DNA from: SIG480 sp045636865
GTDB taxonomy: Bacteria > Bacillota > Clostridia > Oscillospirales > JAAYXM01
Assembly (NCBI GenBank): GCA_045636865.1
Contig: JAZTYJ010000013.1
Location: 1 to 64,000, forward strand
DNA length: 64,000 nt
Direction of reading: 5' to 3'
Shown: piece after piece, positions 42,091 to 49,266 of the stretch
Layout of the letters: each line of letters starts with the position of its first letter
How positions within the stretch are numbered: position 1 is the first letter of the stretch
Notes under the pieces: generated by a model
Databases searched by the model: none
Told to the model about the DNA's origin: nothing
The model's input: only the letters and a program-made list of their open reading frames with translations
Program-made: the position numbers and the translations under genes

Positions 42091-42372
42091 ATGGAAAACA
42101 AATTCGGCGCAGATATCATCACTCTTACAGATGATGAAAATAATGAATATGAATTCGAACATATTGACACAATAGAATTGAATTCAAAAATGTACCTTGC
42201 ATTTACGGAAGTTGGTTCTTCAGATGACGAAAACAGCGTTGCTGAAATCATCATCCTCCGTCTTGAAAAGGATGAAAACGGCGAAGAAATTCTCGTTACT
42301 GTTGATGATGATGCAGAGCTTGAAGCGGCATACGAAGCTTTTATGGATGAAGCTTTGAATGAAGACGAATAA
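42091..42372 (+). CDS. DUF1292 family acidic protein
   Basis: 93-residue, highly acidic soluble protein with the DUF1292 pattern: ADIITLTDDENNEYEFEHID near the start, NSKMYLAFTEV, and EIIILRLEKDENGEEILVTV. DUF1292 (YrzB-like) proteins are common in Firmicutes, usually near alaS/yrrK; the function is unknown. The ATG at 42091 has AAAGGAG 10 nt upstream; a GTG at 42082 is only 1 nt from that site. It is divergent from spoIVA and directly upstream of the 6S RNA candidate. Confidence 0.85.
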   Translation: MENKFGADIITLTDDENNEYEFEHIDTIELNSKMYLAFTEVGSSDDENSVAEIIILRLEKDENGEEILVTVDDDAELEAAYEAFMDEALNEDE

Positions 42373-42390
42373 TAACGGACATGCAGAGCG

Positions 42391-42419
42391 TTGCTCTCAT
42401 ATTTTCCGTATGTTATAAT
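42391..42419 (+). promoter_or_regulatory. Sigma-A promoter for the 6S RNA candidate
   Basis: TTGCTC at 42391-42396 and TATAAT at 42414-42419 with a 17-nt spacer; start expected near 42425. No ORF begins within the next 200 nt, so a structured RNA is the likely product. Confidence 0.75.
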
Positions 42420-42424
42420 TTTTG

Positions 42425-42602
42425 ACAAGGTAGGTTATTACCCTGCTCTGTTTGTGATGTATTCTTTTAAACCCACATTTCTACAACGGGACTCCGCGTT
42501 CTTGCGACGGATAGCAGGCCTCCCTGTATGCATTTTCGCGTGCAGGATGTTGGAAGCACATGAAACGCAAGACAGGTAACCCACCTGCAATCGTGCAGGT
42601 TA
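42425..42602 (+). ncRNA. ssrS: Probable 6S RNA
   Basis: About 178 nt. The ends form a closing stem, GGTAGGTTA (42429-42437) with TAACCCACC (42577-42585), followed by a second helix CTGTTTGTG (42448-42456) with CGCAAGACAG (42566-42575). Then comes a large central bubble and an apical arm with CCTGTATGCA/TGCAGG, plus a small hairpin CCGCG...CGG. A long rod with a central bubble of this length is the shape of 6S RNA, which binds sigma-A RNA polymerase. The transcript ends at ACCTGCA-ATCG-TGCAGGT. In Bacillus subtilis the 6S-1 gene is also next to yrvM (tcdA), which is the next gene here. Shape and synteny, not sequence identity, support the call. Confidence 0.6.
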
Positions 42603-42639
42603 TAAACGGATGCACACGGCAGTAGCGGGGGAATTTTTT

Positions 42640-43329
42640 ATGAATTTGAAATTTTCGCGTCTCGCAGCTCTTGTTGGTGAGGATTCCGTATCTTCCCTTT
42701 CAAAACGCCACGTTATGATTTTCGGACTTGGCGGCGTCGGAGGATATGCCGCAGAAGTAATCGCCCGTTCGGGTGTAGGAAAAATTACACTCGTTGATTT
42801 TGATACCGTAAATGAAACAAACATCAACAGACAGATTTGTGCACTTTCTGGCACAATCGGAAAGTCTAAGGTTGATGTTATTGCAGAGCGCATAGCGGAT
42901 ATAAATCCTGAAATTTCGGTTTTAAGGCGAAATATGCGCTATAACGCCGAATCGAGAGATGTTTTCTTTTCTGATGTTCCCGATTATATCATTGATGCAA
43001 TAGATTGCGTTACCGACAAAATAGACCTTATAGTTGAAGCTAAAAAACGGGATATTCCGATAATTTCCGCAATGGGCGCCGGAAACAAGCTTGATGCGGC
43101 GGCATTTCGCGTTTCGGATATTTCAAAAACACACTCCTGCCCTCTTGCAAAAGTTATGAGGAAAGAGCTTGGAATACGCGGCGTTAAACACTTAAAAGTT
43201 GTTTTCTCCGATGAACTTCCGGTTATAAAAGAAAGAACGCCTGCAAGTGCCGCATGGGTGGTTGGAACTGCCGGACTTATGCTCGGCGGCGAAGTTATAA
43301 AGGATCTTATAAAAAAAGAAGCAGATTAA
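42640..43329 (+). CDS. tcdA: tRNA threonylcarbamoyladenosine dehydratase (TcdA/YrvM)
   Basis: E1-like enzyme that uses ATP to dehydrate t6A37 of tRNAs to its cyclic form. 229 residues. The ThiF/E1 nucleotide-binding core is HVMIFGLGGVGGYAAEVIAR, followed by DFDTVNETNINRQICAL (the Arg-finger and D-x-N-x-N-R-Q block) and DAIDCVTDKIDLI. The HSCPLAKVMRKELGIRGV segment is characteristic of the TcdA subgroup. ATG 42640 has a GCGGGGG site; an upstream ATG (42610) adds 10 residues. Its stop codon overlaps that of ttcA on the other strand. Confidence 0.93.
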   Translation: MNLKFSRLAALVGEDSVSSLSKRHVMIFGLGGVGGYAAEVIARSGVGKITLVDFDTVNETNINRQICALSGTIGKSKVDVIAERIADINPEISVLRRNMRYNAESRDVFFSDVPDYIIDAIDCVTDKIDLIVEAKKRDIPIISAMGAGNKLDAAAFRVSDISKTHSCPLAKVMRKELGIRGVKHLKVVFSDELPVIKERTPASAAWVVGTAGLMLGGEVIKDLIKKEAD

Positions 43330-43343
43330 TCTGCTTCTTTTTT
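43311..43343. terminator. Perfect palindromic terminator covering both tcdA and ttcA stops
   Basis: AAAAAAGAAGCAGATTAATCTGCTTCTTTTTT-type palindrome, no mismatch in 32 bp (half-site AAGCAGATTAATCTGCTT), with A/T-runs on both sides. It lies at the convergent gene ends and should terminate transcription in both directions while also being coding for both proteins. Confidence 0.9.
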
Positions 43344-44090
43344 GTTTTGTTCTCTTGCTGTTCTGCGAGGATCTTCGTCGAGCTTCTGCCATCCCGATAG
43401 CGGAAGTCGTTGCATTGAGTTGAATATCTTTACCGAATATCCCGGATATTTTTTGTTCATCTCATAAACAAACTGTTTTATTTCCTCACGCTTTGTATTT
43501 CCGTTTGCAGGACAGGGGTTTTTGACTACGTTTATGTCAATTTTCTTCACCACATGTCGGATGAGCTTTTCATCTGTATAAAGAAGCGGTCTTATCTGAT
43601 ATAAACCCTTTCTGTCCATATGCGTAACGGGCGAAAAACATGAGATTCTGCCCTCAAATATCTGCGACATAAGAAAAGTCTCAACCGCATCGTCAAACGT
43701 GTGTCCGAGGGCTATTTTATTGCACCCGAGGCGAAGTGCCTCATCGTGCAGCATCCCCCTTCTCATTTTTGCACAGAGCGAACAGGGATTTTCTTCTTTT
43801 CGTATATCAAAAACTATTTCAAATATGTTGCTTTCAACAACCGAATACTCTATATTGTTTTTCTCACACAATTCCTTAATAGGAGAAAAGTCGCTTTTTC
43901 CGGGATCTGAATCTATTGTAATTGCTTTAATTTCAAACTTCTTCGGATAGAATCTGCGAAGCTCGGAAAGTGCAAGAAGAAGCATTATTGAATCCTTGCC
44001 GCCCGAAACTCCTACGCCTATAATGTCGCCATTTTCGATCATTTTATATTCAGCTACGCACTTTCTGACCAGACTTAATACCCTTTGCAT
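43326..44090 (-). CDS. TtcA-family tRNA thiolation / adenine nucleotide alpha-hydrolase protein
   Basis: 254 residues of the PP-loop ATPase superfamily. The PP-loop is IIGVGVSGGKDSIMLLLALS. A conserved Cys pair is in NPCSLCAKMRRGML and another Cys in VVKNPCPANGNTKREE, together the iron-sulphur-cluster pattern of TtcA, which thiolates cytidine 32 of tRNA. The typical C-terminal IKQFVYEMNKKYPG helix is present. Some family members do sulphur transfer to other tRNAs. ATG 44090 follows CGGAGGA; the longer in-frame ORF adds 57 hydrophobic, non-family residues. Confidence 0.87.
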   Translation of the reverse strand: MQRVLSLVRKCVAEYKMIENGDIIGVGVSGGKDSIMLLLALSELRRFYPKKFEIKAITIDSDPGKSDFSPIKELCEKNNIEYSVVESNIFEIVFDIRKEENPCSLCAKMRRGMLHDEALRLGCNKIALGHTFDDAVETFLMSQIFEGRISCFSPVTHMDRKGLYQIRPLLYTDEKLIRHVVKKIDINVVKNPCPANGNTKREEIKQFVYEMNKKYPGYSVKIFNSMQRLPLSGWQKLDEDPRRTAREQNKKEAD

Positions 44091-44204
44091 AAAATATCCT
44101 CCGAAAAAATTTAATTTGCGTTGTGAGAAAACGAGAGATTTAACGAGAAAACAAGAGAAAACAAGAGTTTGTAAAATATAACTTAAAAAAATCAAAAATA
44201 GGTG

Positions 44205-44233
44205 TTGACTTTTTTGTCCAAAAAGTGTAATAT
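44205..44233 (+). promoter_or_regulatory. Sigma-A promoter for rplM-rpsI
   Basis: TTGACT (44205-44210), 17-nt spacer, TAATAT (44228-44233). It is followed by a structured leader. Confidence 0.8.
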
Positions 44234-44239
44234 TGTATC

Positions 44240-44350
44240 TGCTCGTAATGAAATTATACACTAAGTAGCGTAAAAAGGGAATGTCTTTTTACATTCTTTT
44301 TTTACGATACTTAGAAATTTCATACGAAGAAATTATTTGGAGGGCATAAA
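44240..44350 (+). promoter_or_regulatory. L13-type leader of rplM
   Basis: The 110-nt leader forms one long hairpin: ACTAAGTA with TACTTAG, CGTAAAAA with TTTTTACG, and GAATGT with ACATTC around CTTTTT (44260-44314). It is followed by an AT-rich stretch and the GGAGGG ribosome site. The position and shape fit the L13 leader of Firmicutes, in which ribosomal protein L13 represses its operon. Effector identity is from family knowledge. Confidence 0.7.
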
Positions 44351-44797
44351 ATGTCTACATTTATGGCTAATGAGAAGACTGTTACCCGCAAGTGGTACAT
44401 TCTCGATGCTGCGAACAAGCCCCTTGGCGAGACTGCTGCTCAGGCTGCTGTTCTTCTTCGCGGCAAACACAAGACTGACTACACTCCCCACGTTGACTGT
44501 GGCGATTTCGTAGTTGTCATCAACGCTGCTCAGGCAGTTCTCACAGGAAACAAGCTTAACCAGAAGTATTACCGCACTCATTCAGGTTACGTCGGCGGCC
44601 TCAAAGAGGTTCAGTACCGCATCCTTATGAAGGAAAAGCCTGAGCTTGCTCTTGAGCTTGCTGTTAAGGGTATGATTCCGAGAAACGTTCTCGGCAGAAA
44701 GGCACTTAGCCGTCTCAAGGTATTCGCAGGTGCTGAGCATTGCCACGCTGCACAGAAGCCGGTTATGTTCACTTCTTATGAGGAGGTAACAAGATAA
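44351..44797 (+). CDS. rplM: 50S ribosomal protein L13
   Basis: 148-residue ribosomal protein. Family segments are KWYILDAANKPLGETAAQAA, YTPHVDCGDFVVVINAAQAV, YYRTHSGYVGGLKEVQYRIL and MIPRNVLGRKALSRLKVFAG. Start ATG 44351 has TTGGAGGG upstream; a second ATG (44363) is possible. The stop overlaps the rpsI start by one base (TAATG), coupling the two. Confidence 0.98.
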   Translation: MSTFMANEKTVTRKWYILDAANKPLGETAAQAAVLLRGKHKTDYTPHVDCGDFVVVINAAQAVLTGNKLNQKYYRTHSGYVGGLKEVQYRILMKEKPELALELAVKGMIPRNVLGRKALSRLKVFAGAEHCHAAQKPVMFTSYEEVTR

Positions 44798-45201
44798 TGT
44801 ATACACCTAAAAAAGCTTATTTCTACGGCACAGGCAGAAGAAAGTCTTCTGTTGCTCGTGTTCATGTTTATCCGAACGGCAGCGGTAAGATCACAGTTAA
44901 CGGCCGCGAGCTTGAAAACTACTTTGGTCTTGATACACTCAAGTTCATCGTTCGTCAGCCGCTTGCAACAACAGATATGCTCGATAAGGTTGATATTGAA
45001 GCAACAGTTATCGGCGGCGGTGTTACAGGCCAGGCAGGTGCTATCCGCCACGGTATCGCTCGCGCACTTCTCAACGTTAACGAAGAGTTCCGCCCCCTTC
45101 TCAAGAAGGAAGGCTTTCTCACTCGTGACCCGAGAATGAAGGAACGTAAGAAGTACGGTCTCAAGGGCGCACGTCGTGCTCCGCAGTTCTCAAAGAGATA
45201 A
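44797..45201 (+). CDS. rpsI: 30S ribosomal protein S9
   Basis: 134 residues with the S9 blocks YFYGTGRRKSSVARVHVYPN, GGGVTGQAGAIRHGIARALL and the C-terminal basic tail KKYGLKGARRAPQFSKR that reaches the P-site tRNA. Second gene of the L13-S9 operon; translation is coupled to rplM by the shared A of TAATG. A strong terminator follows at 45214. Confidence 0.98.
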   Translation: MYTPKKAYFYGTGRRKSSVARVHVYPNGSGKITVNGRELENYFGLDTLKFIVRQPLATTDMLDKVDIEATVIGGGVTGQAGAIRHGIARALLNVNEEFRPLLKKEGFLTRDPRMKERKKYGLKGARRAPQFSKR

Positions 45202-45213
45202 TTACTCTTATAT

Positions 45214-45247
45214 GCAAAAACTCCACAACTTCGGTTGTGGAGTTTTA
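45214..45247 (+). terminator. Terminator of rplM-rpsI
   Basis: AAAACTCCACAAC and GTTGTGGAGTTTT close around a TTCG tetraloop: an ideal intrinsic terminator. Confidence 0.95.
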
Positions 45248-45293
45248 TTATTACTGTTTGGTCATATGAGTGTGTACGTACAATAAATAGATA

Positions 45294-45330
45294 TAAAAAA
45301 AGCTATCCGATTTTTCGGATAGCTTTTTTG
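45294..45330 (-). terminator. Terminator of the TRAP transporter operon
   Basis: AAAAAAGCTATCCGA and TCGGATAGCTTTTTT with a TTTT loop. It works in both directions and closes the minus-strand operon. Confidence 0.93.
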
Positions 45331-45347
45331 TTTGACTTTTTTAAATC

Positions 45348-47291
45348 TTATGCTGTATGAAGTTTTCTCTTTTTTGAAATTAACTGAATGAGAAGAACCA
45401 CACCAACCATAAGAACGCCTACAATGTCGGTTGTCGCGCCCGGATAGATAAGCATAAGACCGCCTGCGGCACTTATGATTCTTTCATACCACTTCATAGG
45501 AGCTATAAAATATCCTTCAAGTGATGCCGAAACTGCATAGATTCCGATGAGTGAAGTTACACACATCAAAGCAACTTCCCATGCTCCGGTATCTATCAGA
45601 AGCATTGCAGGGTTAAGTGCGAATATATACGGAACGATAAACGCACCGATTGCAAACTTTGTTGCGGTAATTGCTGTTTTCATCGGGTTTGCCTGAGCGA
45701 TAGCCGCACCTGCATAAGCCGCGAGAGCAACCGGTGGTGTAAGGTCAGCAACGATACCAAAGTAGAAGACGAAGAAGTGAGCTGCGATATTTGGAACACC
45801 CATTCTTATGAGGATCGGAGCACAGGTTGCCGCCATAATACAGTAGTTTGCGGTTGTCGGAACACCCATACCAAGAACGATACAACAAAGCATTGTAAGG
45901 AAGAGTGCAACAATAACCTGATTTCCTGCAAGAGTAACGATGCCGTTAATCATCATATTTGCAAGACCTGTCATTGTGATAGTTCCTGCGATGATGCCTG
46001 CAACGCCGCAAGCTGTCGCAACTGCAACCATTCCCTGTCCGCCTGCTGCAAGAGCTTCAAAGAAACGCTTTGGAGTGATGCGATTTTCTTTGTTGAATAA
46101 GCTTACTAAGATTGCTGCAATTATTGCGATTGCTGCAGAGTACTGAATTGAACTCTGATAAACACTTACCATATAGATAAGAAGGATAAGCGGAATAAGG
46201 AGGTAAGATTTCTTGAGAAGCGGAATAAGCTTTGGCAGATCTTCCTTGCTTATACCACGAAGTCCTTGCTTTTTAGCTTCAAGGTGAACGCTGATGAATA
46301 CACCGGCAAAATACAAAACAGCCGGCAAGATAGCGCGAACAACTATGTTGCTGTATGGAACGCCGAGATAGTCTGCCATAAGGAATGCAGCAGCACCCAT
46401 AATAGGCGGCATTATCTGACCACCGGTTGATGCAGCAGCTTCTGCAGCACCCGCAATTTCAGGCTTATAACCTGTTTTCTTCATAAGCGGAATTGTAACA
46501 GAGCCTGAACCTACGGTATTTGCAACAGATGAGCCTGAAACCATACCTAAAAGAGCGCTTGAAACAACTGCAACCTTTGCAGGTCCGCCGGAAAATCCAC
46601 CAACAATTGCATTTGAGATATTGATAAAGAAATCCGCAATACCTGTACGTTCAAGAAATGCACCGAAGATTATAAAGACAACGATGAACTTTGAACAAAC
46701 GTTAATCGGAGTTGAAAGAATACCCTCTTTTCCGTAGAAAAGATAATGAACAACATAGTTGAGTTTTCCCCAGAATGTCGGATTGGAAAGTCCCCAGATC
46801 AACGCATATACAATGAATACACTTGCCACGATTACTATCGGCAGTCCTACACTTCTTCTGCAAGCCTCCATAACGGAAATGATTCCAAGCACACCGATAA
46901 TAATCTGATACCATTCAAAACGACTTCCCTGCTGAATGATAGTAATTGCGTTTATTGCAAAATAGACAAATGCACCGACGCCGCAAATCATAAGAAGCAC
47001 ATCGTACCACGGTATGAAATTTGCCTTTTGTTTGCCTTTTTTTGCCGGATATACAATATATGCCAGAAGCAAAATGTAAGCTACAAAAGTTGTTAATCGG
47101 AGTTCTTCAAGCCAAGTTGCAAAAAGTGTTACATAGAGACAAAAGAGTGAAAATACCGCAAGAAGGCAACTTACAACAACTTTCGGTTTACCTTCCCAGA
47201 TGCGCGTGTTTGACTCTCTGTCAAATTTTTGCATTACTGCATCTAAATCCATCGGCGCCTGCTCAACAGGTGCTTTTTTCTTGAATAACAT
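45348..47291 (-). CDS. TRAP transporter permease, fused 4TM/12TM (TAXI type)
   Basis: Secondary transporter driven by an ion gradient. 647 residues with about 16-18 hydrophobic segments. The first part is the small DctQ-like domain (to about residue 190). The second part is the DctM-like domain, with FIIFGAFLERTGIADFFINI, SSALLGMVSGSSVANTVGSG, and TGGQIMPPIMGAAAFLMADYL, which is the signature of fused TAXI-TRAP permeases. It works with the lipoprotein encoded next to it. Substrate unknown; characterised TAXI systems carry dicarboxylates or amino acids such as glutamate. GGGAGGAA precedes the ATG. C-terminal residues 560-640 resemble the extra helices often seen after DctM in this type. Confidence 0.92.
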   Translation of the reverse strand: MLFKKKAPVEQAPMDLDAVMQKFDRESNTRIWEGKPKVVVSCLLAVFSLFCLYVTLFATWLEELRLTTFVAYILLLAYIVYPAKKGKQKANFIPWYDVLLMICGVGAFVYFAINAITIIQQGSRFEWYQIIIGVLGIISVMEACRRSVGLPIVIVASVFIVYALIWGLSNPTFWGKLNYVVHYLFYGKEGILSTPINVCSKFIVVFIIFGAFLERTGIADFFINISNAIVGGFSGGPAKVAVVSSALLGMVSGSSVANTVGSGSVTIPLMKKTGYKPEIAGAAEAAASTGGQIMPPIMGAAAFLMADYLGVPYSNIVVRAILPAVLYFAGVFISVHLEAKKQGLRGISKEDLPKLIPLLKKSYLLIPLILLIYMVSVYQSSIQYSAAIAIIAAILVSLFNKENRITPKRFFEALAAGGQGMVAVATACGVAGIIAGTITMTGLANMMINGIVTLAGNQVIVALFLTMLCCIVLGMGVPTTANYCIMAATCAPILIRMGVPNIAAHFFVFYFGIVADLTPPVALAAYAGAAIAQANPMKTAITATKFAIGAFIVPYIFALNPAMLLIDTGAWEVALMCVTSLIGIYAVSASLEGYFIAPMKWYERIISAAGGLMLIYPGATTDIVGVLMVGVVLLIQLISKKRKLHTA

Positions 47292-47320
47292 TTAAAGTTT
47301 CCTCCCGGACTTAAGTTAAA

Positions 47321-47350
47321 ATGGCTGCGACGATTTTTCGCCGCAGCCAT
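47321..47350 (-). promoter_or_regulatory. Intergenic hairpin between the TAXI binding protein and the permease
   Basis: ATGGCTGCGGCGA and TCGTCGCAGCCAT pair across AAAA, with only TTT behind. It is too weakly tailed for full termination and lies between the binding protein and the permease. Such hairpins usually raise the binding-protein to permease ratio. Confidence 0.7.
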
Positions 47351-47365
47351 AATTAAGAGACTAAA

Positions 47366-48325
47366 TTAGTCGACTGCTACCTCTACGCCCTTTTCTGCGA
47401 AGTATTTTGCAGCACCTGCATGGAACGGAACTGTCATACCGCTTGTAGCGTTTTCGATGCTGAGCTCTGCGCCCTTTGCATTTTCAGCTGTGATAGCTTC
47501 TGCATTTTCAAAAATTGCAGATGTAAGTGCATAAACATCTTCTTCTGTTGCATCTGCGTTTACGATCAAAGTAGCCTTAACTGTAACTGTGTTTACATCA
47601 GTATCCTGGCCTGTATATGTGCCAGCCGGAATTGTGTGTATTGTGTAGAACGGGCAAGATGCCATCAAAGCATCTGCAACCGCGCCATCGATCGGAACGA
47701 GGTATGCTTCGTTTGTTGTGCAAAGCTCTGTGATAGCCGGTGTCGGAGGACCTGCAACGATAAATGCAGCATCGATCTTGCCGTCCTTAAGAGCGTCTGC
47801 GCTGTCAGCAAATGACTGATACTGTGCCTTGATGTCTGTTTCTGCAAGACCTGCTGCTGTGAGAACATCAATAGCGTTGAAGTAAACACCAGAACCCGGA
47901 GCTCCGATAGAAACAGCCTTGCCCTTGAGATCTGCAACAGACTTGATGTCGGGGTTAGTTGTTATGAGCTGAACAGCTTCTGCATAGAGACCTGCAACTG
48001 TGCGGAAAGATGAAATCTGACCTTCTGTCTCAAAAGAACGTGTGCCTGCCCAAGCGTAAGCCATAACGTCAGACTGAACAGTACCAAGCTGGTAGTTACC
48101 TGCGTCAATACCCTGAATGTTTGCCTTTGAACCGTCAGTTGAAACAACTGTTACGTTGATGCCAGCATTGTTCTTGATGTACTGACCGAGAACGCCACCG
48201 TAACCGTAGTATGTACCTGCTGTGCCGCCTGTACCCATAGTCATCTTTGTTCCTGTTGCGCCATCGCAAGCTACAAGAGTAGCAAGCATGACAAGTGCTA
48301 ATACAAGTGCTAAAATCTTTTTCAT
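47366..48325 (-). CDS. TAXI family TRAP transporter solute-binding lipoprotein
   Basis: 319 residues. Lipobox LVMLATLVACDG gives a lipid-modified Cys at residue 20. The mature protein starts with a TAXI-type MTMGTGGTAGTYYGYGGVL motif, then has NAGINVTVVSTDGSKANIQG and VAGLYAEAVQLITTNPDIKS, and KGKAVSIGAPGSGVYFNAID, all conserved in the TAXI (NMT1-like fold) family. It captures the substrate outside the cell and hands it to the fused permease 74 nt downstream. It has its own promoter at 48359. The substrate is not deducible. Confidence 0.93.
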   Translation of the reverse strand: MKKILALVLALVMLATLVACDGATGTKMTMGTGGTAGTYYGYGGVLGQYIKNNAGINVTVVSTDGSKANIQGIDAGNYQLGTVQSDVMAYAWAGTRSFETEGQISSFRTVAGLYAEAVQLITTNPDIKSVADLKGKAVSIGAPGSGVYFNAIDVLTAAGLAETDIKAQYQSFADSADALKDGKIDAAFIVAGPPTPAITELCTTNEAYLVPIDGAVADALMASCPFYTIHTIPAGTYTGQDTDVNTVTVKATLIVNADATEEDVYALTSAIFENAEAITAENAKGAELSIENATSGMTVPFHAGAAKYFAEKGVEVAVD

Positions 48326-48358
48326 GTCAATTTCTCCTTACGAAATTTATTTTAGTAT

Positions 48359-48387
48359 ATTTTACCACGTTTTAACAAAAAGTTCAA
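48359..48387 (-). promoter_or_regulatory. Promoter for the TAXI-TRAP genes
   Basis: Minus strand TTGAAC (48382-48387) and TAAAAT (48359-48364), spacer 17 nt; it lies downstream of the SDR gene, so the transporter can be expressed separately. Confidence 0.7.
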
Positions 48388-48415
48388 GCATAATTATTCG
48401 TTATTCAGATTAAAT

Positions 48416-49216
48416 TTACGGACGGAGTCCCATACCGCCTTCCAATGTGATTGTTTCTCCGTTCATATATTTGAAGTCCGGGTTTGCAAGCTGAACGCAG
48501 ACACGTCCGATTTCGAGCTCTGAATCACCAAAGTGACCTGCCGGAGGCATATGGACATTTGCCTTGAATGCTTCGGGATATGCTTTTTCGAAGTTTTCAA
48601 GCTGTGCAGTCCATGCAAGCGGACACACAACATTTGTATTGATGCCATCCTTTGCCCATTCCGTTGCTGCTACTCGAGAAAGGCCGCGGATAGCCTCTTT
48701 TGCTGCGGCATACGAACATTGACCGTAGTTTCCGAAAAGACCTGCACCCGATGCGAAATTTATGATGCTTCCCCGTGTTTCCTTGAGATACGGATAGCAA
48801 GCCTTCATATAATAGAATGTAGCATAGAGACCGGAATACATAGCGAGATTAAACTGCTCCGTTGTATGATCCTGAATAGGCACACCTGATGCAGATGCCT
48901 GTGCATTGTTGATAAGGACATCGATTCTGCCAAATTCCTTTATTGTCTCATCAACTACACGCTTTGCAACAGCTTCGTTGTCTGCACCGTCAGCAATATC
49001 CGCCTGAAGAGCAAGAACCTTGATGCCATAGAGTTTCTCAAGCTCCTCTTTTGCTTTTTCAAGCTTTGAAACGTTGCGGCCGGTGATAACAAGGTTTGCA
49101 CCCTCCTTTGCATATGCTGTAGCTATGCCGTATCCGATAGAACCGCAACGTCCGTCAGATAATGCCGCATAGCCCGCACCGGTGATAATAGCTGTTTTTT
49201 CCTTTAAGAAACCCAT
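48416..49216 (-). CDS. Short-chain dehydrogenase/reductase (SDR)
   Basis: 266 residues. The NAD(P)-binding loop is unusual: TGAG is followed by an insertion (YAALSDGRC) before GSIGYGIATAY, unlike the plain TGxxxGxG. NNAQ (the family NNAG site) is at about residue 103, Ser at about 152 (NFASGAGLFG) and the YxxxK is SYAAAKEA. These complete the catalytic Ser-Tyr-Lys triad. The reaction is probably alcohol/ketone or beta-ketoacyl reduction with a Rossmann fold; substrate unknown. It stands just upstream of the TAXI-TRAP transporter on the same strand, so it may act on the imported compound. AGGAGG precedes the ATG. Confidence 0.9.
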   Translation of the reverse strand: MGFLKEKTAIITGAGYAALSDGRCGSIGYGIATAYAKEGANLVITGRNVSKLEKAKEELEKLYGIKVLALQADIADGADNEAVAKRVVDETIKEFGRIDVLINNAQASASGVPIQDHTTEQFNLAMYSGLYATFYYMKACYPYLKETRGSIINFASGAGLFGNYGQCSYAAAKEAIRGLSRVAATEWAKDGINTNVVCPLAWTAQLENFEKAYPEAFKANVHMPPAGHFGDSELEIGRVCVQLANPDFKYMNGETITLEGGMGLRP

Positions 49217-49266
49217 TTAAATATCCTCCTGTGAAATCATTTATTGTAAAGTATTTTTACTTTGCA

